64,000 nt of DNA. Source: Pseudescherichia vulneris NBRC 102420 (lineage in GTDB: Bacteria > Pseudomonadota > Gammaproteobacteria > Enterobacterales > Enterobacteriaceae). Where the stretch lies: contig NZ_BBMZ01000010.1 in NCBI RefSeq assembly GCF_000759795.1, positions 148,766-212,765 of the forward strand. Reading direction: 5' to 3'. The translations under genes were made by a program, and so were the position numbers. The notes under the pieces are model-generated. The model was given only the letters and a program-made list of their open reading frames with translations, had not been told where the DNA came from and searched no databases. Below, in pieces: positions 44,750 through 54,628 of this stretch (positions within the stretch are counted from its first letter, which is position 1; each line of letters begins with the position of its first letter).

Positions 44750-46119
44750 TGACTGCGCGCCTGACCCGCTGGCTGACCACGCTGGACAACTTTGAGAGCA
44801 AAATGGCGCAGCTGCCCGCGGTACGCCGCTACGGGCGGCTGACCCGCGCCACCGGTCTGGTACTGGAGGCGACCGGCCTGCAGCTGCCGCTGGGGGCCAC
44901 CTGCGTTATTGAACGCCAGGAGAATGGCGATATCCGGGAAGTCGAGAGTGAAGTGGTGGGCTTTAACGGCCAGCGCCTCTTCCTGATGCCGCTGGAAGAG
45001 GTGGAAGGCATTCTGCCTGGCGCGCGCGTCTACGCCCGCAGCGCCAGCGGCGACGGTTTGCACAGCGGAAAACAGCTGCCCTTAGGTCCCGCGCTGCTGG
45101 GTCGGGTGCTGGACGGCGCGGGCAAACCGCTGGACGGCCTCCCCTCTCCCGACACCACCGAAACCGGGGCGCTGATCACCCAGCCGTTCAACCCCCTGCA
45201 GCGTACCCCCATTGAACACGTGCTTGATACCGGCGTGCGGGCGATCAACGCCCTGTTAACCGTTGGTCGCGGCCAGCGTATGGGCCTGTTTGCCGGTTCC
45301 GGCGTCGGTAAGAGCGTGCTGCTGGGCATGATGGCGCGCTACACCCAGGCTGACGTGATCGTGGTTGGGCTGATTGGCGAGCGTGGCCGTGAAGTAAAAG
45401 ATTTTATCGAAAACATTCTGGGCGCCGAGGGCCGCGCCCGGTCGGTGGTGATCGCCGCCCCGGCGGACGTCTCGCCGCTGCTGCGTATGCAGGGTGCGGC
45501 CTACGCCACGCGCATCGCGGAAGATTTCCGCGATCGCGGCCAGCACGTGCTGCTGATTATGGACTCCCTGACCCGCTACGCCATGGCGCAGCGTGAGATC
45601 GCCCTGGCGATCGGTGAGCCCCCGGCAACCAAAGGCTACCCGCCGTCGGTGTTTGCCAAACTGCCCGCTCTGGTGGAGCGCGCCGGTAACGGCATCCACG
45701 GCGGCGGTTCCGTTACCGCCTTCTATACCGTGCTGACCGAAGGGGATGACCAGCAGGATCCTATCGCCGACTCAGCTCGCGCCATTCTTGACGGCCACAT
45801 CGTGCTGTCGCGGCGGCTGGCCGAGGCGGGTCACTATCCCGCTATCGATATTGAAGCCTCTATTAGCCGAGCCATGACCGCGTTAATCAGCGAGCAACAC
45901 TACGCCAGAGTCAGACATTTTAAACAGCTGCTCTCCAGCTTCCAGCGCAACCGCGATCTGGTGAGCGTGGGCGCCTACGCCCGGGGCAGCGATCCGATGC
46001 TGGATAAAGCCATCGCCCTGTGGCCGCAGCTGGAAGCCTATCTCCAGCAGGGCATTTTTGAACGCGCCGGATGGGAAGAGTCCATCCAGGGCTTAGAGCT
46101 TATTTTCCCGACGGTGTAA
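44749..46119 (+). CDS. fliI: Flagellum-specific ATPase FliI
   Basis: FliI energises type III export of flagellar subunits. The 456 residues have an F1-beta-like ATPase core with Walker [12 protein letters not shown] and the conserved Glu in LIGERGREV. The start overlaps the fliH stop (TGATG). Confidence 0.97.
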
Positions 46120-46143
46120 CAGAAGAGTGGGAGGGCGACGATC

Positions 46144-46587
46144 GTGACGCAGACTAGCGCATTAACGACGCTAAAGGATCTGGCTGAAAAAGCGGTGGAT
46201 GACGCAGCAATACGCCTCGGCGAGATGCGCCGGGGATGTCAGCAGGCGGAAGAGCAGCTCAAGATGCTGATGGATTATCAGAACGAGTACCGCAATAACC
46301 TCAACACGGATATGACCCAGGGCATTGGCAGCCAGCGCTGGCAGAACTACCAGCAGTTTATCTCCACGCTGGAAAAAGCCATCGATCAGCACCGCCAGCA
46401 GCTGATGCAGTGGACCACGAAAGTCGAACAGGCGTTGAACGCCTGGCGAGAGAAGAAACAACGTTTGCAGGCGTGGCAAACCCTACAGGATCGGCAGACC
46501 AGCGCCGCCCTGCTGGCAGAGAACCGCCTCGATCAGAAAAAAATGGATGAGTTCGCCCAGCGCGCTTCAATGAGGAAACCAGAGTGA
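46144..46587 (+). CDS. fliJ: Flagellar export chaperone FliJ
   Basis: FliJ is a coiled-coil protein that sits in the FliI ring and escorts unloaded chaperones. It has 147 residues, exactly the E. coli length, and starts with GTG at 46144 after GGGAGGG. Long helices (about 10-140) are evident. It overlaps fliK by 4 bp. Confidence 0.95.
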   Translation: MTQTSALTTLKDLAEKAVDDAAIRLGEMRRGCQQAEEQLKMLMDYQNEYRNNLNTDMTQGIGSQRWQNYQQFISTLEKAIDQHRQQLMQWTTKVEQALNAWREKKQRLQAWQTLQDRQTSAALLAENRLDQKKMDEFAQRASMRKPE

Positions 46588-47873
46588 TCACTTTGCCAAA
46601 ACTGCTTGTTACCGATGCCGATACCACCAGCGGCCTGCAAACAGGTAAAACGGCGACGGGCGCAGAAGACTTTCTTGCCCTGCTGTCGGGCGCGCTTTCC
46701 GGCACCCAGGCGTCAGGTGAGGACGTACCCTTGACGCTTAACGATCTGCGCACGGCAGGCGCGACGCTACAGCAGAGCCTGCTGAAAGGCGGCGCGGATG
46801 AGACCGATACCCGCTCTCCGGCGGTCCAGCTTGCCGCCCTGCTCGCCCGTACGCCTGCAGGCGCTGCGGCTGCAACTGCCGTTAAGGGAGACGTCACCGA
46901 CGACGCAGCCCAAGCCAGCGTGCCGCTGCAGAGCGAAGCGCAAAGTATTTTAGCCAGCCTGACCGGCGGCCTTAAAGGTATGACATCGACAGCGACTGCT
47001 TCACAGGTACAGCCAACCGCGACCACCGCAGACACAGATGACGACACCCACAGCGATCTCAGTGACGAGGAGCTGGCCGGGCTGAGCGCCCTGCTGGCCA
47101 TGCTGCCGCATCAGCAAACGGCAACGCCCGCCGTGCCGAAGAGCGATGCTGCTGCCACCTCCACGCCGGTGACCACTGCCGCTGGCCGTGGCGCGGATCT
47201 CGCCTCTCTCACCCGTGAGCCAACGTTAAGCCCGGCGACGAAAGATGACGCCGACGGCGAGCGTTTTGCCGCTGCCGTTGACGGCAACGCGCAAACCAGC
47301 CAGCTGACCGCCGCCGCGCCGCTGAAAAACGCCCCGGAGACCGCCGTGCAGGCAGTCAACACCAGCGTCAGCGTCGCCCCAGCGGTGACCACCGCCGCGC
47401 CAGCGCAGGCCAGCGCCCCGGTTGCCGCGCCGGTGATCAGCGCCCCGTTGGGCAGCAGCGAATGGCAGCAGACCATCAGCCAGAATATCACCCTGTTTAC
47501 CAGGCAGGGCCAGCAGAGCGCCGAGCTACGCCTGCATCCGGAAGATTTAGGTCAGGTGCAGATTAGCCTGAAGATTGACGACAACCAGGCTCAGCTGCAG
47601 ATGGTGTCCCAGCACAGCCACGTGCGTGCCGCGCTGGAAGCCGCGCTGCCAGTGCTGCGTACCCAGCTGGCGGAAAACGGCATTCAGCTTGGCCAGAGCA
47701 GCATCAGCAGCGAAAGCTCCGCTGGACAGCAGCACTCCTCCTCCCAGCAACAACAGGCCTCTCGCTCGGGCCACGGCGGCACGTTTGCCGCTGACGAAGA
47801 AGATGCATTGACCGTTCCGGCGAGCCTGCAATCGCGTGCTCGCGGCAACGGCGCGGTAGACATCTTTGCCTAA
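46584..47873 (+). CDS. fliK: Flagellar hook-length control protein FliK
   Basis: FliK measures hook length and switches export specificity. The 429-residue protein has an Ala/Thr-rich, Pro-containing ruler region (about 1-285) and the conserved C-terminal FlhB-contact domain ([20 protein letters not shown]), ending in a Ser/Gln-rich tail. Longer than E. coli (375) and Salmonella (405), the extra length being in the ruler. GTG start overlaps fliJ. Confidence 0.94.
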   Translation: MITLPKLLVTDADTTSGLQTGKTATGAEDFLALLSGALSGTQASGEDVPLTLNDLRTAGATLQQSLLKGGADETDTRSPAVQLAALLARTPAGAAAATAVKGDVTDDAAQASVPLQSEAQSILASLTGGLKGMTSTATASQVQPTATTADTDDDTHSDLSDEELAGLSALLAMLPHQQTATPAVPKSDAAATSTPVTTAAGRGADLASLTREPTLSPATKDDADGERFAAAVDGNAQTSQLTAAAPLKNAPETAVQAVNTSVSVAPAVTTAAPAQASAPVAAPVISAPLGSSEWQQTISQNITLFTRQGQQSAELRLHPEDLGQVQISLKIDDNQAQLQMVSQHSHVRAALEAALPVLRTQLAENGIQLGQSSISSESSAGQQHSSSQQQQASRSGHGGTFAADEEDALTVPASLQSRARGNGAVDIFA

Positions 47874-47888
47874 ACGCAAAAGGTAGCA

Positions 47889-47941
47889 TGATTATCCCCG
47901 TCTTTTCCGCCCTTTGACGGACGCAGGACACGGGATAATCA
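47889..47941. repeat. Inverted repeat between fliK and fliL
   Basis: TGATTATCCC and GGGATAATCA, ten bases each and perfectly complementary, enclose 33 bp that itself holds a CCGTC/GACGG stem. It is upstream of fliL and could be a terminator-like hairpin or regulator site. Confidence 0.6.
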
Positions 47942-47978
47942 GTCTATAAGCAGTACCGAAACAGGAAGCACGTAACAG

Positions 47979-48446
47979 ATGACTGACGCCGCCATTACCA
48001 AGAAGAAGAAACGCTCAATCTGGATCCCGCTGTTGGTGTTGATCACGCTCGCCGCGTGCGCCACCGCCGGCTATAGCTACTGGCGCATGCACCAGCAGCC
48101 AGGTGAAGAGGTGAAAGCCGAAGCACCGCCGCCGCCCGCACCGGTCTTTTTCGCACTGGATACCTTTACCGTTAACCTGGGCGAAGCCGATCGCGTCTTC
48201 TACATTGGCATTACCCTGCGCCTGAAAGACGAAGGCACGCGTGCACGCCTGAGCGAGTATCTGCCGGAGGTGCGTAGCCGCCTGCTGCTGCTCTTCTCCC
48301 GTCAGGATGCCACGCAGCTGGCAACCGACGAAGGCAAGCGCCAGCTGGTCGCCGCCATCAAAGAGACGCTCTCTCCGCCGTTAGTCCCTGGCCAGCCAAA
48401 GCAGGAAGTGACTGACGTTCTCTATACAGCTTTCATTTTGCGGTAA
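47979..48446 (+). CDS. fliL: Flagellar basal-body-associated protein FliL
   Basis: FliL rings the stator and aids torque. The 155 residues have one membrane segment (about 14-34), a Pro/Ala linker and a periplasmic stomatin-like domain. First gene of the fliLMNOPQR operon, 105 bp after fliK; that gap contains an inverted repeat (47889-47941). Confidence 0.95.
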   Translation: MTDAAITKKKKRSIWIPLLVLITLAACATAGYSYWRMHQQPGEEVKAEAPPPPAPVFFALDTFTVNLGEADRVFYIGITLRLKDEGTRARLSEYLPEVRSRLLLLFSRQDATQLATDEGKRQLVAAIKETLSPPLVPGQPKQEVTDVLYTAFILR

Positions 48447-48450
48447 AGAC

Positions 48451-49455
48451 ATGGGCGATAGCATTCTTTCACAGGCCGAAATTGATGCGCTGCTGAACGG
48501 CGACAGCGAACAGAGCGATGCTCCGCAGCCCGGTAAAGGCGGCGAGAGTGATATTCGTCCTTACGATCCCAATACCCAGCGCCGCGTGGTGCGTGAACGC
48601 CTGCAGGCGCTGGAGATCATTAATGAACGTTTCGCGCGCCAGTTCCGCATGGGGCTGTTCAACCTGCTGCGCCGCAGCCCGGATATCACCGTGGGGGCGA
48701 TCCGCATTCAGCCCTACCATGAGTTTGCCCGTAACCTGCCGGTGCCGACCAACCTTAACCTGATCCACCTGAAGCCGCTGCGCGGCACCGGGCTGTTTGT
48801 CTTCTCGCCAAGCCTGGTGTTCATTGCCGTGGATAACCTGTTCGGCGGCGATGGCCGTTTCCCGACTAAGGTTGAGGGACGTGAGTTTACCCATACCGAG
48901 CAGCGGGTGATCAACCGCATGCTGAAGCTGGCGCTGGAAGGCTACAGCGACGCATGGAAAGCGATCCATCCCCTGGACGTTGAGTATGTGCGTTCGGAGA
49001 TGCAGGTGAAGTTTACTAACATCACGACCTCGCCGAACGATATCGTCGTCAATACCCCTTTCCACGTGGAGATTGGTAACCTGACCGGCGAGTTTAATAT
49101 CTGTCTGCCCTTCAGCATGATTGAGCCGCTGCGCGAGACGCTGGTTAACCCGCCGCTGGAGAACTCCCGCAACGAGGATCAAAACTGGCGCGATAACCTG
49201 GTTCGTCAGGTGCAGCACTCCGAGCTGGAGCTGATTGCCAATTTCGGCGATGTCCCGCTGCGCCTGTCGCAGATCCTGAAGCTGCAACCCGGTGACGTGC
49301 TGCCGATCGACAAACCCGATCGCATCATCGCCCACGTAGATGGTGTCCCGGTGCTTACCAGCCAGTACGGCACCATCAACGGCCAGTATGCCCTGCGCGT
49401 TGAACACTTGATCAACCCGATTTTGAATTCGCTGAATGAGGAACAGCCCAAATGA
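48451..49455 (+). CDS. fliM: Flagellar motor switch protein FliM
   Basis: FliM binds CheY-P and sets the rotation direction. The 334 residues carry the N-terminal CheY-binding peptide (LSQAEIDALLNGD), the middle CheC-like domain with the GGXG loop and a SpoA C-terminal domain. It lies 4 bp after fliL and overlaps fliN. Confidence 0.97.
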   Translation: MGDSILSQAEIDALLNGDSEQSDAPQPGKGGESDIRPYDPNTQRRVVRERLQALEIINERFARQFRMGLFNLLRRSPDITVGAIRIQPYHEFARNLPVPTNLNLIHLKPLRGTGLFVFSPSLVFIAVDNLFGGDGRFPTKVEGREFTHTEQRVINRMLKLALEGYSDAWKAIHPLDVEYVRSEMQVKFTNITTSPNDIVVNTPFHVEIGNLTGEFNICLPFSMIEPLRETLVNPPLENSRNEDQNWRDNLVRQVQHSELELIANFGDVPLRLSQILKLQPGDVLPIDKPDRIIAHVDGVPVLTSQYGTINGQYALRVEHLINPILNSLNEEQPK

Positions 49456-49868
49456 GTGATATGAACAATCCGTCCGATGAGAACAGTATGGCAATGGACG
49501 ATCTGTGGGCTGACGCGTTGAACGAACAAAAAACCACAACCAGCAGCAAAAGCACCACCGACTCGGTGTTTCAGCAGTTTGGCGGCGGTGACGTGAGCGG
49601 CACCTTACAGGATATCGATCTGATTATGGATATCCCGGTCAAGCTGACCGTGGAGCTTGGTCGTACCCGCATGACCATTAAAGAGCTGCTGCGCCTGACC
49701 CAAGGATCGGTGGTGGCGCTGGACGGCCTCGCCGGTGAGCCGCTGGATATCCTGATCAACGGCTATCTGATTGCCCAGGGTGAAGTTGTGGTTGTCGCCG
49801 ACAAATACGGCGTACGTATTACCGATATCATCACGCCGTCCGAGCGTATGCGTCGTCTGAGCCGCTAA
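49452..49868 (+). CDS. fliN: Flagellar motor switch protein FliN
   Basis: FliN forms the base of the C-ring and helps dock the export apparatus. The 138 residues have an acidic N-terminus and a SpoA domain (about 55-130). ATGA overlap with fliM. Confidence 0.97.
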   Translation: MSDMNNPSDENSMAMDDLWADALNEQKTTTSSKSTTDSVFQQFGGGDVSGTLQDIDLIMDIPVKLTVELGRTRMTIKELLRLTQGSVVALDGLAGEPLDILINGYLIAQGEVVVVADKYGVRITDIITPSERMRRLSR

Positions 49869-49870
49869 GC

Positions 49871-50245
49871 ATGAAAACCCAGGCTACCGTTGTGCAGCCC
49901 TCTGCCGTTCACGGTTCACCGCTGGTGCAGGTGAGCGGCGCGCTGCTGGGCATTATTGCCCTGATCCTCGCGGCAGCCTGGCTGGCGAAGCGGATGGGCT
50001 TTGGCGGTAAAACCGCCAGCGCCCGTGGCCTGAAGGTCAGCGCCAGCACGACCGTTGGCCCGCGTGAGCGGGTAATTATCGTTGACGTCGACGATGCACG
50101 ACTGGTGCTGGGCGTGACACCGTCACAAATCAGCCTGCTGCACACGCTTCCTCCGGCACCGTCCGCGAGCGAGGCCCCGAAAGAGAACACCCCGGATTTT
50201 CAGGCCGTGTTAAAGAATTTGATCAAGCGTTCCGGGAGATCCTGA
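49871..50245 (+). CDS. fliO: Flagellar biosynthesis protein FliO
   Basis: FliO aids assembly of the FliP core of the export gate. The 124-residue protein has one membrane segment (about 20-42) and a cytoplasmic domain. It overlaps fliP by one base. Confidence 0.93.
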   Translation: MKTQATVVQPSAVHGSPLVQVSGALLGIIALILAAAWLAKRMGFGGKTASARGLKVSASTTVGPRERVIIVDVDDARLVLGVTPSQISLLHTLPPAPSASEAPKENTPDFQAVLKNLIKRSGRS

Positions 50246-50982
50246 TGCGCCGTTTGTTATCCCTTGCGCTGGCTGGCCTGGTGCTGGTTGCGCCCAGCGC
50301 CTTTGCTCAACTTCCCGGATTAGTCAGCCAACCGCTGGCTAACGGCGGCCAGAGCTGGTCCCTGCCGGTGCAGACCCTGGTGTTTATCACCTCCCTGACC
50401 TTCCTGCCCGCTATTCTGCTGATGATGACCAGCTTCACCCGCATCATCATCGTTTTTGGCCTGCTGCGTAACGCGCTGGGCACGCCCTCCGCGCCGCCTA
50501 ACCAGGTGCTGCTCGGCCTCGCCCTGTTCCTGACCTTTTTTATTATGTCGCCGGTGATCGATAAGATTTATACCGAGGCCTATCAGCCGTTCAGCGAAAG
50601 CAAGATCTCCATCGACGTGGCGCTGGAGAAAGGCGCACAGCCGCTGAGAGAGTTTATGATGCGCCAGACGCGGGAAGCCGATTTAGCACTGTTTGCTCGC
50701 CTGGCCAACAGCGGTCCGCTGCCCGGTCCGGAAGCGGTGCCGATGCGCATTCTGCTCCCGGCCTACGTCACCAGCGAGCTCAAGACCGCGTTTCAGATTG
50801 GCTTTACCATTTTTATTCCGTTCCTCATCATCGACCTGGTGATCGCCAGCGTGCTGATGGCGCTAGGGATGATGATGGTTCCGCCCGCCACCATCGCCCT
50901 GCCGTTTAAGCTGATGCTGTTCGTGCTAGTAGACGGCTGGCAGCTGCTGGTCGGCTCGCTGGCGCAGAGCTTTTACAGTTAA
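50245..50982 (+). CDS. fliP: Flagellar export gate protein FliP
   Basis: FliP is the main subunit of the export channel. The 245 residues start with a cleavable signal peptide ([21 protein letters not shown]) and have four membrane segments; the family sequence [18 protein letters not shown] is present. Confidence 0.97.
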   Translation: MRRLLSLALAGLVLVAPSAFAQLPGLVSQPLANGGQSWSLPVQTLVFITSLTFLPAILLMMTSFTRIIIVFGLLRNALGTPSAPPNQVLLGLALFLTFFIMSPVIDKIYTEAYQPFSESKISIDVALEKGAQPLREFMMRQTREADLALFARLANSGPLPGPEAVPMRILLPAYVTSELKTAFQIGFTIFIPFLIIDLVIASVLMALGMMMVPPATIALPFKLMLFVLVDGWQLLVGSLAQSFYS

Positions 50983-50993
50983 GGAGTGCGGAA

Positions 50994-51263
50994 ATGACGC
51001 CAGAATCAGTGATGATGATGGGTACGGACGCGATGAAAATCGCGTTGATGGTTGCCGCGCCCCTGCTGCTGGTGGCGCTGGTCACCGGCCTGGTGATCAG
51101 TATCCTTCAGGCCGCCACGCAGATTAACGAGATGACGCTGTCGTTTATCCCGAAAATTATCGCCGTTTTCGTTGCTATTATCGTTGCCGGCCCGTGGATG
51201 CTTAACCTGCTGCTGGACTATATGCGCACCCTGTTCAGCAACATTCCCTATATTATTGGATAA
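50994..51263 (+). CDS. fliQ: Flagellar export gate protein FliQ
   Basis: FliQ has two membrane segments in 89 residues (E. coli 89) and closes the export gate helix bundle. AAGGAG site upstream; 11 bp after fliP. Confidence 0.97.
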   Translation: MTPESVMMMGTDAMKIALMVAAPLLLVALVTGLVISILQAATQINEMTLSFIPKIIAVFVAIIVAGPWMLNLLLDYMRTLFSNIPYIIG

Positions 51264-51272
51264 GTAACCCTT

Positions 51273-52067
51273 ATGGTGTCGGTAACCAGCGATCAGTGGC
51301 TCCACTGGCTGAGCCTCTACTTTTGGCCGCTGCTGCGCGTGCTGGCGCTGATCTCCACCGCGCCGATCCTCAGCGAGCGTAGCGTGCCCAAACGCGTTAA
51401 GCTGGGACTGGGGTTTGTGATTACCCTCGTCATTGCGCCTTCCCTGCCCGCCACCAACGTGCCGATCTTTTCCGGTGACTCGCTGTGGCTGGCGCTACAG
51501 CAGATCCTGATTGGCATCGCGCTGGGTTTTACCATGCAGTTCGCCTTTGCCGCCATACGCACCGCCGGAGAGCTAATTGGGCTACAGATGGGCCTCTCCT
51601 TTGCCACCTTCTTCGATCCCGGCAGCAACCTGAATATGCCCGTGCTGGCGCGCTTTATGGATATGCTGGCCCTGCTGCTGTTCCTGACCTTTAACGGTCA
51701 CCTGTGGCTGATTTCGATGCTGGTGGATACCTTCCATACCCTGCCCATCGGCGGCGAGCCGGTGAACAGTAACGCGTTCCTGGCCCTCACCCGTGCGGGC
51801 GGACTGATTTTTATCAACGGCCTGATGCTGGCGCTGCCGGTCATCACCCTGCTGCTGACGCTGAACCTCTCCCTGGGGCTGTTGAACCGTATGGCTCCCC
51901 AGCTCTCTATCTTCTCGGTAGGTTTTCCCATCACCCTGGGCGTCGGCATTGTCCTGATGGCGGCCCTGATGCCGCTTATTGCCCCTTTCTGTGAGCATCT
52001 GTTCAGCGAGATTTTTAATCTGCTGGCGGATATCATCAGCGAATTACCGCAGGCCGCCAGCCCCTAG
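51273..52067 (+). CDS. fliR: Flagellar export gate protein FliR
   Basis: FliR completes the FliPQR channel. The 264 residues have about six membrane segments; conserved segments include [21 protein letters not shown] and [14 protein letters not shown]. Last gene of the operon. Confidence 0.96.
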   Translation: MVSVTSDQWLHWLSLYFWPLLRVLALISTAPILSERSVPKRVKLGLGFVITLVIAPSLPATNVPIFSGDSLWLALQQILIGIALGFTMQFAFAAIRTAGELIGLQMGLSFATFFDPGSNLNMPVLARFMDMLALLLFLTFNGHLWLISMLVDTFHTLPIGGEPVNSNAFLALTRAGGLIFINGLMLALPVITLLLTLNLSLGLLNRMAPQLSIFSVGFPITLGVGIVLMAALMPLIAPFCEHLFSEIFNLLADIISELPQAASP

Positions 52068-52085
52068 ATTTTGAACGGTCTTTAT

Positions 52086-52110
52086 TGAGGATAATCCTAA
52101 AAAGGATTTT
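52086..52110 (+). promoter_or_regulatory. RcsAB-like box and hairpin upstream of rcsA
   Basis: TGAGGATAATCCTA (52086-52099) matches the RcsAB consensus TAAGAATATTCCTA at 11 of 14 positions; rcsA autoactivation through such a box is known. The same stretch forms AATCCT-AAAA-AGGATTTT, a possible fliR terminator. Confidence 0.5.
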
Positions 52111-52350
52111 CATTAATACCCGCCAGGATATACGTGACGCGGTTTATTTGTTTTTATGATTATCACAGTTCCGAAAGTTTACTTTACTTTAAGATGTTTC
52201 CTGGCAAATTATACCTAACTTTACGGGATAGTGTGTTCGCCTGAAAGTCCTGTCCTGCTCATAGGTTTTCAGAATATTTTCATCCTTTTACTGTTATGAG
52301 TAGCTCAGGCAGGTGGTGAATTATCGTTACGCATTGAGTGAGGGTATGCC

Positions 52351-52974
52351 ATGTCAACGATTATTATGGATTTATGCAGCTATACCCGGTTGGGATTAAC
52401 CGGTTATCTGGCAAGTCGCGGAGTGAAAAAACGAGATATCAAAGACGTATCCAGCGTCAGCGAGCTCGGCTCAGCATGTGAGGCCTGGCGGCCCGCCGTG
52501 GTGTTTATTAATGAAGACTGCTTCATCCACGATCTCGAACAGAGTCAGCATATAAAGCAAATCATTAATCAGCATCCCAAGACGTTGTTTATTGTGTTTA
52601 TGGCGATAGCAAATATCCATTTTGATGAATACCTGCTGGTGCGCAAAAACTTATTAATTAGTTCTAAATCGATTAAGCCTGAGTCGCTGGATGAGTTCCT
52701 CGCCGATTACCTAAATAAAGAAGCGAAGGGTCAGAAAGGGATTAATCTTCCTACACTATCGTTAAGCCGTACTGAATCCAGTATGCTGCGGATGTGGATG
52801 TCCGGCCAGGGAACGATTCAAATCTCCGACCAGATGAATATTAAAGCCAAAACGGTATCATCACATAAGGGTAATATTAAAAGAAAAATAAAAACGCATA
52901 ATAAGCAGGTTATCTACCACGTGGTACGTCTGACGGATTATGTCACCAGCGGCATCTTCGTCAATATGCGTTGA
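52351..52974 (+). CDS. rcsA: Capsule synthesis auxiliary regulator RcsA
   Basis: RcsA pairs with the response regulator RcsB to activate capsule genes and repress flhDC. The 207-residue protein has an unphosphorylated receiver-like N-terminus and a LuxR helix-turn-helix (about 138-195, [25 protein letters not shown]). It links envelope stress to the flagellar genes of this window. Kept low by Lon protease and H-NS; DsrA relieves the latter in E. coli. Confidence 0.95.
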   Translation: MSTIIMDLCSYTRLGLTGYLASRGVKKRDIKDVSSVSELGSACEAWRPAVVFINEDCFIHDLEQSQHIKQIINQHPKTLFIVFMAIANIHFDEYLLVRKNLLISSKSIKPESLDEFLADYLNKEAKGQKGINLPTLSLSRTESSMLRMWMSGQGTIQISDQMNIKAKTVSSHKGNIKRKIKTHNKQVIYHVVRLTDYVTSGIFVNMR

Positions 52975-53022
52975 GAGGGCAAGCAGGCACTTACCCTCCA
53001 GGGCATGAGGGTAGTGATAGCG

Positions 53023-53211
53023 TTACGCCTGCATCTCGACAAATACCCCGTCCGGATGCCCTTTTTCATTAAAGAACCAGATGCCGAGCGGGTAATCATC
53101 AAGCGAAACCAGATACATCGTGCCTTCATTAAACTCTTCAATGGCGAGCACAACACCCGGACGTCGCGGTCCCCCGTCCGTTTTAACTGTAACCCGATCG
53201 TTTACCTTCAT
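53023..53211 (-). CDS. dsrB: DsrB protein
   Basis: DsrB is a 62-residue small protein ([30 protein letters not shown]...) of unknown role, RpoS- and H-NS-controlled in E. coli. An AGGAGG site precedes the ATG. The position between rcsA and yodD is conserved. Confidence 0.92.
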   Translation of the reverse strand: MKVNDRVTVKTDGGPRRPGVVLAIEEFNEGTMYLVSLDDYPLGIWFFNEKGHPDGVFVEMQA

Positions 53212-53335
53212 TATTTTCCTCCTGTCACATTTTTGCCAGTGTAGAACAAAACTCGCGGTCTGACAGCCCTGGCATCATGATTGCTGCTTTTCTCAACCGT
53301 CTATACTTAGGGAAACGGCCTGTGGAGTCACGACG

Positions 53336-53518
53336 ATGAAAACCCGCCATGAGAAAACGTTAAACAATGCTGAAGTTGACGCGCTGTTGGCTGCTATCGA
53401 TCCCAGCGGCCCCGAGAAGCGCCCCGTCGATCGCGTGCACAATGGTGAAGAGCAGTCGGTCGCCAACGCCTGGGAGCTAGATATTCATGACGGCAGCGCG
53501 GCGGAGCTGGATCGCTAA
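53336..53518 (+). CDS. yodD: YodD family protein
   Basis: A 60-residue acidic protein, shorter than E. coli YodD (75), with the shared patterns VDALLAAI and ELDIHD. YodD belongs to a peroxide/acid stress-induced group of unknown function. Convergent with dsrA. Confidence 0.8.
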   Translation: MKTRHEKTLNNAEVDALLAAIDPSGPEKRPVDRVHNGEEQSVANAWELDIHDGSAAELDR

Positions 53519-53521
53519 AAG

Positions 53522-53609
53522 AAAAAATCCCGGTCTGGGGAGACCGGGATAAAGCTTGCGTTTGCAAGAAGCACTTGAAAATTCGTTACACCAGGAAATC
53601 TGATGCGGA
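53522..53609 (-). ncRNA. dsrA: DsrA small regulatory RNA
   Basis: DsrA is an Hfq-binding RNA that activates rpoS translation and represses hns. Reading the minus strand gives the CATCAGATTTCCTGGTGTAA stem-loop 1 and rpoS-pairing segment, the ACGAATTTTCAAGTGCTTCTT middle part, and a terminator hairpin ATCCCGGTCTCC/GAGACCGGGAT followed by Ts. It closely follows E. coli DsrA and occupies the same place by yodD. The 5' end is set from that match. Confidence 0.92.
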
Positions 53610-53812
53610 TATGAATGTATAGGCAAATTATTTGCGGTACAAGATAATATTCATCAACCTAATTATTATTTTGTATAACTGTTTTGCGACTAATGTATGA
53701 GAAGCCAGACGGAATCGCCTTTAGCGGGCTATTGAAATCAGGTATTTATAGTGCATGTTTATTAATTTGAGATTTTTCTTACCATCCCGTTGCGCTAGCA
53801 AAGGAGCAGACC

Positions 53813-54628
53813 ATGCCCGGCCTTAACGACACACTGCTGGTATTTACCGATATCGACGGTACGTTGCTTGATAGTCATACCCATGAATGGCAGCCAGCCG
53901 AGGCGTGGTTAACTCGTCTGCGTCAGCATGAGATACCCGTTATCCTGTGCAGCAGCATGACGGCCGCGGAAATTGTAGCGATTCAGAAAATGGTAGGGTT
54001 ACAAGGGCAACCGTTTATCGCGGAGAATGGCGCGGTGATCCAGCTTGATACGCGCTGGGAAGCGCATAACAACGCTTCCCGACTGCTTAACGGCACGACT
54101 CACGATCAGATTACGACCGTTTTGACGCCGCTGCGGGAAAATGAAGGATATAAATTCACTACCTTTAGCGATCTTGAGGTGGCTGCCCTGGTTGAGCTAA
54201 CCGGTTATACGCCCGCTCAGGCGAGCCTGGCCCGGCTGCATGAAGCCTCGGAGACGCTGATCTGGCGCGACAGCGACGAGCGGATGGCAAAATTTGACGC
54301 TGACCTGAATCGCTTTGGCCTGCGCCTTGTCCAGGGGGCACGCTATTGGCACGTTATTGACCAGCGCGACGGTAAGGATCAGGCGGTGAATTGGCTGACG
54401 CGCCAGTACTGTCAGCATGAGGGCAAGCAGTACACGACCCTGGGCCTTGGCGATGGCCCAAACGATGCGCCTATGCTGGACAACGTCGATTTTGCCATTG
54501 TGGTGAAGGGGTTTAACCGCGATGGCGTGACGCTACGCGATGATGATCCCTCCCGGGTCTATCGCACCACTCAGACTGGCCCCGCAGGCTGGCATGAGGG
54601 GCTGGATCACGTGTTCGGCGCATCCTGA
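53813..54628 (+). CDS. yedP: Mannosyl-3-phosphoglycerate phosphatase family protein YedP (MpgP)
   Basis: A 271-residue HAD phosphatase (same length as E. coli YedP): DIDGTLLDS motif I near residue 13, SSMTAAE motif II and GDGPNDAPML motif III. Annotated as mannosyl-3-phosphoglycerate phosphatase by family, though the synthase is absent in this window so the real substrate is uncertain. It overlaps the end of convergent dgcQ by 22 bp. Confidence 0.88.
   Translation: MPGLNDTLLVFTDIDGTLLDSHTHEWQPAEAWLTRLRQHEIPVILCSSMTAAEIVAIQKMVGLQGQPFIAENGAVIQLDTRWEAHNNASRLLNGTTHDQITTVLTPLRENEGYKFTTFSDLEVAALVELTGYTPAQASLARLHEASETLIWRDSDERMAKFDADLNRFGLRLVQGARYWHVIDQRDGKDQAVNWLTRQYCQHEGKQYTTLGLGDGPNDAPMLDNVDFAIVVKGFNRDGVTLRDDDPSRVYRTTQTGPAGWHEGLDHVFGAS

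Noticed and set aside
48469..49539. 356-residue minus-strand frame opposite fliM
   Set aside because: Shadow of fliM, one of the most conserved flagellar genes.
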